From positions 2,422,377 through 2,486,376 of the forward strand of contig NC_072451.1 in assembly GCF_027596085.1 (NCBI RefSeq): a DNA stretch of 64,000 bases, in the 5' to 3' direction. A program made the position numbers and the translations under genes. The stretch's first letter is position 1. Every line of letters begins with the position of its first letter. Below are positions 56,356-64,000 of this stretch, piece by piece. The notes below the pieces were generated by a model. The model saw only the letters and a program-made list of their open reading frames with translations. It was not told where the DNA came from and did not search any database. The stretch is from Anoplopoma fimbria. Lineage: Eukaryota; Chordata; Actinopteri; Perciformes; Anoplopomatidae.

Positions 56356-56849
56356 TGGAGAGGACGTCATACCAAACTCCATTGGCAGAATGTAAACTTT
56401 GTATTTCTTTCACTCCTGGAGACAAAACAAACTTCACCCATTGGATGTCAACACATAATATGAAGCATTTAAAAGCATTCTTCAATTCGGCATATGTACC
56501 ATATATATACAAATATGCATTTTTGCATAATTTCAACTTTTTGTGAGAAGTTCTTCCACCATGACTGAACCAGTTTATGGCAACGTCAACTATAAAGCGG
56601 TCCTAAAAGTAGGATTTCTGCTTAAATAACTGTTGTTCTTTAAGTTTATGTATGCCGAATAAAGCAGGATGTAGTATTTAATCCAAAAATGTATTAAAAT
56701 ATTTGGTATAAATGCGTATTTGTTGATATTTTGGCACATTAACGCTTAAATGCGTGGTTTTCTGAACGCAGTCAGTGGTGACGTTCTAAAAAAAACACCA
56801 ACGAAGAAGAAACTACGATTTCTTCTTCTACGGTATCCGTCTAAACGCA

Positions 56850-57110
56850 GCACACACTCACCCGTGTCCCAAAAACAACTAGAAGAGTTCACTCCACGGC
56901 ATGGCGAGCAGATAAACTCAGACAACCCGCTCTCCCCTTCGGCACATCTGGCTGTGAGGGCGTCCGAGTCCCCTCTCTCCAGAACCAGCCTGCAGGAACC
57001 TGTCATCGCGGAGGTTCAGCCTCCGGAGGGGGAGGGAGTTTCAGAAAGCACGAAGTCAGCAGCGGACCCTGGGCGCCATCTTGTGGTGGCAGAATTTGGT
57101 CCATTGTGGT
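56850..57110 (-). promoter_or_regulatory. CpG-rich candidate promoter of esyt2
   Basis: A local GC/CpG-rich island stands out from the AT-rich surroundings and abuts the putative first exon. A YY1-like element, CAAGATGGCGCC, reads in the gene's sense direction at about 57072-57083. From established knowledge, YY1 sites in this orientation commonly sit just downstream of transcription starts in TATA-less promoters. No convincing TATA box is visible; the nearby TA tracts are microsatellites. Confidence 0.5.
56862..57085 (-). other. esyt2: esyt2 non-coding first exon (5' UTR), upper edge approximate
   Basis: This GC- and CpG-rich stretch ends on the minus strand in CACGG|GTGAGT, a strong splice donor. 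It is the nearest good donor upstream of the acceptor (TTCTTTCCAG) of the first coding exon. The transcription start is not visible; 57085 is chosen because CpG richness fades there and a tandem repeat begins. The exon holds an ATG at 57006 that opens a 51-codon upstream ORF. A further ATG inside the YY1-like motif opens a 7-codon ORF if transcription starts above it. The exon is inferred from splice signals and composition only. Confidence 0.6.
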
Positions 57111-57259
57111 ATGGATTTATTGTTTTAAAAAAAATAAAAAAAATATATATATATATATATATATATTAAAATGTTAAAAAAAAAAGTTTAAAATATATAT
57201 ATATATATAATATTAATAATATTAATATTACAGTCCAGAATTGGTCCAATGTGACATGG

Positions 57260-57292
<33 letters not shown>

Positions 57293-57748
57293 TGTTAAAC
57301 AATATCATATTAGCGTGAGTTGCCATGGTAACGCGGCTTTAGTTTCTGGGGGGTTATCTTGATTTACCTGGGCGCCATCTTGTGGCGGGAAAAAAAATAA
57401 AGAAAATATATATAATATTAATATTACAGTCCAGAATTTGGTCCAATGTGGCATGGATTAACTGCCCTTTATTTAAAAAATATATATATATATATATTAA
57501 AATGTTAAACAATATCATATTAGCGTGAGTTGCCATGGTAACAGGCTTTAGTTTCTTGATTTACCTGGGCGCCATCTTGTGGCGGGAAAAAAAAAATATA
57601 TATATAAATGTAATATTAATAATATTAATATTACAGTCCAGAATTTGGTCCAATGTGGCATGGATTAACTGCCCTTTATTGTTTAAAAAAAAAAATATAT
57701 TAAAATGTTAAACAATATCATATTAGCGTGAGTTTCCATGGTAACGAG
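57065..57748 (+). repeat. Tandem array of ~200-bp promoter-edge units
   Basis: Recurring blocks are GGGCGCCATCTTGTGG (57070, 57370, 57567), CCAGAATTTGGTCCAATGTG (about 57091, 57233, 57431, 57637) and ATTAGCGTGAGTTGCCATGG (about 57310, 57518, 57722). They are separated by variable TA microsatellites. The first unit merges with the putative esyt2 promoter and 5' UTR exon. Confidence 0.88.
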
Positions 57749-58031
57749 GCTTTGTGGTGGAAAAGTAACCAGAATGGTTGAAGAAAGTTTCACAAATATA
57801 AAAAAATGAGGCTTTTACTATGATGTCTACTTTTACAGTTAATTGTTTAATTATACATTTTTATATATTACATTTGATCAGTTTATTGGATGGTAAAAGC
57901 TGTCTTCAAACTATCAAAAATAACATATACTGAATCATTGTATCTTTAATTGTATTGTCCTAAAGCAGTCACATTTAAAAACATATATATATTTAAATTT
58001 GACTACTTTAGGATGATACAATTATTTGAAT

Positions 58032-58034
<3 letters not shown>

Positions 58035-58090
<56 letters not shown>
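58035..58090. repeat. (TA)n microsatellite
   Basis: A TA array upstream of esyt2 with a GTATATATAT interruption. Confidence 0.9.
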
Positions 58091-59898
58091 TTAAATTTCT
58101 ATATTTAAAGTCTAAAAACAGGCCACATAGGAATATGAGACAGGCCTCATGGTAGACTAAGCATTCATAGTCGAATTATAACTTATTTCAAATATTTTGT
58201 TCCTATTATTTCCATTTTTGTAGCCGATATATATGTGCTGAAGAATAACTTTAATATGGTTGATAAAATGACTTATTGCATGATATTTATCTGGTCTGGT
58301 GATGATATACAACAGATGATTGTCCAACTCCACTCTTCCACCACTCGGACAATCCCTTACAAACGCCATCAGGGATATACAAGCCTTTGACCTTTGACCT
58401 TCTCATCCTATTTGTTGCCTAAATCTGCTCCTGACCTCATTGTAATTTAAAGTACATAAGTAACCCAGCCAGGTGTTTAAAGGAAGATAATTTAGTGTGT
58501 AAAATCTAAAGAAAACATCATGAAGTGTAATATATATTAATATAGAGCAGTGTTTGGATACAGATTTGGATAGCAGAGTTTGCACGGAGGGCATTTCCCC
58601 ACTAGATGTCAGGGTAGTGTTTGTTAAATGAGTATAAAATCAACATCACCGACAGCGAATTCAAATCTGAGAACAAAAAGGATAACGAGCACTGACAGAT
58701 GACATAAAGAGAACTCCTATAAAAAACTATTTACAATCTGAAATTTCCAAGAAAACAACCAAAATAAATCCATCTATAAAAGTTAACAATTAATTATTAA
58801 GCTGTCCCTTTTATGTGAAGTGCATTCATGAACAGCAAGCGCAAAAATAATGACTTTTTAAAATAATATTTATATTCATATTCATAATACATTTTTTAAA
58901 TTTAAAGAAATAAATAAAAAAAATAAATAAAAATAATATTATTATTACTGTTAGAATTAATAATACTATTAATGATAATATTATTAATAATAATAATCAT
59001 AACAAAATAATGTAAAACAAAAATTAAACACTTTAACTTTGCGTATGCAAGGGCGGGATATGTGTCCTTCCTCTTGATAACCTTTTTATCTTACACTCAT
59101 CAGAAATATATATACTTTAAATACTTTTTAATTAGCATTAATATACCTTGAATGTATACAATAAGAGGGAAAAGAAGAGGGCTAAAACATATAAAACAAC
59201 AAAAATAAACTTAAAAAGCCAAATGTGCATGGTACTAAATTATTATAAAATAATGTAAAAGATAAAGAAATAAGAAATATTAAAAAAGGCTGTTTGTCTG
59301 TGGTGTTTTTCTTATCTGAGCCCACGTTTCTTTGCTCGCCAACTGTTTGCTCTTTGAGAAAAACTCCTGAAGGGTAAGTCAATTATCTTGGAGTAATGAT
59401 GATTGGATTCATCAAAGCAGAGACTGTTCACTTTGGGTCAAGAGCATCAGGAGGACAAAGTAATGAGACATGAAGGAGAGCACACTTCTTCACCAAATAA
59501 AAAAAAATGACAAGAGATTATCTTGGAGGACAAATCCATCGTATAATACTTTGTTCATTATTTTTTCGCTTCATTTTTACCTCCTCTCTGAAATTGTTCA
59601 TGAAAGTGAGGAGGAAGAGGAGGATGAGGATGAGGAAGAATTTGGTCCTAATATGAGGGTGGTTGTAGAATAATTTAAAAGCCACAGCGCCGAGGCCTCA
59701 AACATCCTCTGACTCCAGACTGTGAAGATGGCTTTTATTTTAAACTCAGGGCCAAAACACATTTAAAGTTCCCTAACAGACACATTTTACAAATGTAAAA
59801 AGAATACTCAATAAGAAGTGAAACCTCTAGACCTGAGCAATTTGCTTCTCAAGGCATCTTAGTCTGCAGAGTGAAGCCAAAGAGGAAGTGTCTTAAAG

Positions 59899-60180
59899 CT
59901 GCATTCTCTCTCCTGTCCACCAGGGGGCGACTCCTCTGGTTGTATAGAAGTCTATGAGAAAATGACTCTACTTCTCTCTTGATTTATTCCCTCAGTAAAC
60001 ATTGTAAACATGAGTTTATGGTCTCAATCTCTAGTTTCAAGTCTTCTTCAATACAGCATGATGTTCATTTAGTAAATGATGCTCCATTTACAGTCAAACA
60101 GACCATAAAGCAGGGGATGCTTTAGGGCGGGGCTACTGTGATTGACAGGTCTCTAGCAGAGACGTATACAGCGTCTCGAA
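59899..60180 (+). repeat. Interspersed repeat, copy B (longer)
   Basis: Its first 183 bp (59899-60081) are identical to copy A at 8128-8310. It then continues through ACCATAAAGCAGGGGATGC and GGGGCTACTGTGATTGACAG. It lies upstream of esyt2, in the same orientation as copy A. Confidence 0.8.
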
Positions 60181-61120
60181 AAATGTTTATTTTAGAAAAA
60201 GTCTGCATTCTACAGCATCTACTATGTGAACTTTGATAATCTTAATAGAAAGGAGGAGGTGGGTTTGCAGCGGTGACGTGTTTCCAGTCTTCTCTTCACA
60301 CCGACATGTCACCAATGTCTGGTTTCAGATATTAAACCTTCTGCGCTGTTGTGAATAATAAGAAAATCAAAACCAGATGACGTGCTCAATACCCAGTAAA
60401 CCTACACTCTAAGCTAATATTTAAAAGCTTAATGTCCCTATTTTATTCATGCACTAGTGTACAACCATGCTTATCAATCCTATTTCTTGTTTTAATTCTT
60501 CTTCTGCCTCTTGCTACATACGATCTGAAAGATGTTGATATTTCAAAAACACTTGAAACTTTTTCAAGGTTGTGTGTGCTGTTTGCACTTCTGGGGTTAT
60601 AAATATTTCAGGCCTTCACATATTTGTTTATAATTCATCTAACCAGGAATTTATCTTTCAAATAAAAGTTTTTTAGTTAAGTGTGTTCATACTGCTATTT
60701 GTGGGGTGAATTATTTCATAATTAATTCAAGGAAATATCTTCATTTTAAACAACCAGAGTTACATGGAGGGGCCCTGGCACACTAGGGAGTGGAACACAT
60801 TTTTTTAAATTATTATTTTCATGTATAAGTGATAAAAAATGAAGTTCATTATTTAATTAAAGAAAGGGGTAGAAGCATGTAAGTGTTTACTTCTGCCTGC
60901 TCATTTCTGGACATATTCATCTATTAGAATTTGCTGTATGTTTCCTTTAACTTGGTCATTCTGTTTTCTTATTATTTGTTATATGTTCAACTTAATCTGC
61001 CGGTTTAACTGCTTGGTGTTTAAATCTGGAAGAACAATGTGCAGACTGAATGACGTAGAAAACGAGTTTCATTTTAATATGCTTTTTTTCTGTTATTTGA
61101 GAGAATGTAGACGTACTTAC

Positions 61121-61236
61121 AATGTTAGTTTCTTCAAAACAATCTCGTGGCACGGACGTTGTACTTTGCTGTTCTGGAGCTTTTGATCCCATCACATGGT
61201 CTTCCTCAGCAGATGTCATATTCTCGTCCATGTTGG
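61121..61236 (-). other. Exon-like open segment, unrecognised
   Basis: On the minus strand a good acceptor (ATTTCCCTTTTTAG) precedes CCAACATGGACGAG. Thirty-seven codons starting MDENMTSAEEDHVMG follow and end exactly at ACT AAC ATT|GTAAGT, a near-consensus donor in phase 0. The product is acidic and hydrophilic and I do not recognise it. Spliced to the first esyt2 coding exon it would meet a stop after four codons (GTG GGA AAT GAC TAA). Spliced to coding exon 2 (phase 0) it would stay open. It could also be an unrelated exon or chance. Confidence 0.3.
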
Positions 61237-62309
61237 CTAAAAAGGGAAATCAGTGCAATACAAACACATTTGTCCACTAAGTGCCTCTGCTGGAATAATA
61301 ATTAGTGAAGTGAGATGAGATAAAAGGGTAATTAATCCTGTTTTTTTTAAGTAGTGGCTCTGTTATGTGTCTATATCAGATAAAGTCTGTTATAATCAAA
61401 TATTTTATGACAAGCTAAACTTTTTGAGACTTCTTGAGACACCTTTGTCCCAAGAAAACCTTTGTGCTGGAGACGATTAAAATACATCTTAAATTAGAAA
61501 TAGATATAGAAAAGAATTAACCACATGATACTGTCTTTCCCTCATCTGGATCAGGATGGGTGCTCTGAGTATTTTTTCAAAACCATCTGTTTAAATCGGG
61601 TTTATACACAAACCATAAAACACTGGAGGCGTTTGGATTTACGTTGTTTCTGTCTGCGCGGTTTAAAGCCGGTGTTGATACTTTGGCCCACAGCAGGGCA
61701 GCCGACGGTCTCTGTCTTTGTGTAAATATGTGCCACTTCATCCTCGCTCTGCTCTCACCAGTTTACTGTAACCAAGACAGAAACCATGCACACATCTGGG
61801 AATGTGTGTGTGTGTGCATTTATAAGAGGAGAGACGGGTGCATGTGTTTCTTTTACCCCACTGAGTCAAGAAGTTTCCACTCTGGGTTTGAGGCAACGTC
61901 TTTGTTGATGACCTGACGTATATTTCATCCGGAGAGTTCATTGACCTTTACTTCATATTCAAAGACACAGATTTTTAATTATAGTTGAAGTTCTGAAAAC
62001 TGGATTTCAGCTCTGCTCTGATTGTTTATTCGCATCTTGCTTTTATCGATACACCATTCCCACCTCAGCAAGATGTAAAAACATTTTTTTCTGTGTCACC
62101 ATTCTGATTTTTTACATGTTGGATGGAACCCAAACTTACACCATTTTTCACCATTATAAGTGTACATATTCAGTATTTTAACACACAGAAAATCTGCCAA
62201 AAACAGTGGACCAGTATGACAGTCCAGTATGCCTCTGTTTTTTTTTTTTCGTGCTGGAAAACATTATTATAAAACAGTGAAAATGCTACATGGTTACTTC
62301 TGAGTTTTT

Positions 62310-62870
62310 GTGATTGTTGAACTGCCTAAAGACTAATCAAGATGGTTTTGATTACTTTTATTTCGCTTCTGTCGAGTTTGAATGAATTATTTTTCCGCGA
62401 GGTAAAATTTCTGTTTCTGTCAATGGAGTCTGGTGGCTATAATGGCTGTTTTCCTTGACTTCTAACTTGGTAAATAAAGAGTTAATTACAACCAAACCAT
62501 AGTTAGTGATTGTTTGAACTGTGGAAAGACTAACCAAGATGTTTTTGATTACTTTTATTTTGCTTCTGTCGAGTTTGAATGAAGTGTGTTTTGGCGAGGT
62601 AAAAGTTTTGTTTCTGTCAATGGAGTCTGGTGGCTTTGATGAGCGCATGTAACGGCTGTTTTCTTTCATGTCTAACTCTGTGGGTTATGGGTTTATTTTG
62701 ACCAAACGCGGTTTGGGGATTGTTGGAAATGTAGAAAGATTAACCAAGATGTTTCTGATTACATTTATTTTGTTTCTGATGAGTTTAAATGAATTGTGTT
62801 TCGATGATCAGCTGGGTAAAATTATTGTTTCTGTCAATGGAGTCCAGTGACTTTGAGAAGATCATATTAA
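62310..62870. repeat. Triplicated ~190-bp tandem repeat
   Basis: Three diverged units each carry ACCAAGATG/ATCAAGATG, GATTACTTTTATTT, GAGTTTGAATGAA and GTTTCTGTCAATGGAGTC. Unit starts are near 62312, 62505 and 62715. The GTTTCTGTCAATGGAGTCTG block resembles a repeat common in fish intergenic DNA. Confidence 0.85.
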
Positions 62871-64000
62871 TTGTATGTGTTGTACCTTAATAAATTACAA
62901 TATTTGTCCAAATCCCTGTTGATTTTATTTACTATATATTCACTTTAATGCGTGTTACATAGCGTTGCACCGGAAAAAAAGGTGAGAAAATTAGCTTGTC
63001 CACCCAGGAATGAATGCCGATTCTAACATTTCCCACTAAAAACAAAAGCTAGATGATATTGGATATATTATTGTGTACCGGGAAAAGGGGCTTTCATGAC
63101 TCAGGTGAAAAGTTAAAGTCATCCTCTGCCATGGGAACCAAACACCCAGAGGAATGCAACTTCAAAGCTGTCACCACAAATATGTAAGAAACAGTTTTTT
63201 ATCCTCTTTTGAAAAATGAACAGAACTTTATTTCTCATTTTCTCCCTAAAAAGTAAAAAAGACTTAAAATATTAGTTTTATCCCAGGTTACAGGTCTGTT
63301 AAAGGCTTTGGACTCAGACTTCACAGACTTTATTTCACCCAGTTCGACCCAGAGCCCTGTTGTCTCACTCAGCCTTCATCTATTGTGGGGGAAACATGCA
63401 ACACAGGGCCTCTGTTTAGCTCTGATTGTCTGGACAGAAGAAAAAAACTGTGGTGGATGAAAAGAGGTCTGGAGGGTAATTAAAGAAGTAGATAAACTGT
63501 GAACTGCAGGCGGTGAGAATCATTGGCCAATTAAATACATACGTGAACATGAAGCAGGGATGTTTTTCAAAAGAAAAAACCAACATGGAATGGTTTAAGA
63601 AAGGGATAAGGAAGGTTATAGAGCTGCACTTGTTCTTCAGAAGGAGTCCATGGTGGATGGTTGGACAAACAAAGTATTGCAAACCGAAGACAGCTGTTTG
63701 CATTCCATCTCTGAATTAAAAGTGTTTTTTAACAATGACTATGATCTGCCTTTAACCATAACCATGCAGATTTTGCCATATTTTGCCACGATAACAATTC
63801 TTCTTTCAAACTAGTGCAAAGAAAACATCCAAAATACACATTTAGTTGTTTATTTTACTACTTTGTCTTACTGCGCCTGTAGATTTCCTCTCAATTCACC
63901 AAAAGTTACCATTACATAATGCCTCATTTGCATATTTACATATAAGATTGCAAACAACTTGTGATACAAAAGATGATTGCCTTAATGTGTTTAATGAACT

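Larger units (their letters stand above)
57749..64000. other. Upstream region, no confident gene
   Basis: AT-rich DNA with TA arrays, copy B of the 183-bp repeat, an exon-like minus-strand frame at 61121-61236 and a triplicated unit at 62310-62870. A short acidic plus-strand frame (ESEEEEEDEDEEEFGPN near 59605-59655) sits over a GAGGAA-type tract. No neighbouring gene can be named. Confidence 0.65.

Noticed and set aside
56750..57169. 139-residue plus-strand open frame across the CpG island
   Set aside because: No recognisable domain. The frame runs through the putative esyt2 5' UTR exon in antisense and ends in the TA microsatellite.
59470..59673. Short frame ending in an acidic run near 59605-59655
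   Set aside because: The acidic residues come from a GAGGAA-type purine tract; no splice-compatible neighbours or homology were recognised.

Overview
The window is vertebrate nuclear DNA, almost certainly from a teleost and probably a percomorph. It is AT-rich and intron-dominated. It is full of long CA/TG and TA microsatellites and GGA tracts, carries a Tc1-like transposase remnant, and holds several interspersed repeats of the kind found throughout percomorph genomes. There are no bacterial-style operons, CRISPR arrays or recognisable tRNA/rRNA genes.

One gene explains nearly all of the coding signal: a minus-strand extended synaptotagmin 2 (esyt2; the a/b paralogue cannot be decided here). 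I reconstructed 23 coding exons between 55427 and 11106. Every junction has GT-AG ends and compatible phase. Together they encode a 907-residue protein, or 886 residues if the 63-nt cassette exon is skipped. In order it has a short disordered N-terminus, an ER membrane hairpin (about residues 60-90), an SMP lipid-transfer domain (about 128-325), C2A (about 326-450), C2B (about 470-612), a Ser/Gly-rich linker (616-765) and a C-terminal C2C with a basic patch. This is the architecture of an ER-plasma membrane tether and lipid-transfer protein. A non-coding first exon lies in a small CpG-rich island near 56862-57085.

Layout: 1-7700 is downstream intergenic DNA with repeats, two CA arrays, a teleost repeat with an internal 28-bp minisatellite, and an inverted-repeat pair. 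About 7.7-11.1 kb is the presumed 3' UTR and flank. 11.1-55.4 kb holds the coding exons and introns. 55.4-57.1 kb is intron 1 (with a triplicated ~205-bp unit), the 5' UTR exon and the promoter. 57.1-57.75 kb is a tandem array that repeats a promoter-edge YY1-like motif. 57.75-64 kb is upstream DNA with a perfect second copy of an interspersed repeat, an exon-like orphan ORF at 61121-61231, and another tandem triplication.

I found no undescribed multi-gene system. The most unusual structures concern esyt2 expression. Coding exon 8 has microsatellites at both splice sites and is bracketed by complementary UG and AC repeats. A 51-codon upstream ORF ends in an AUGA overlap with the main start codon. 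The YY1-like promoter module is tandemly repeated.
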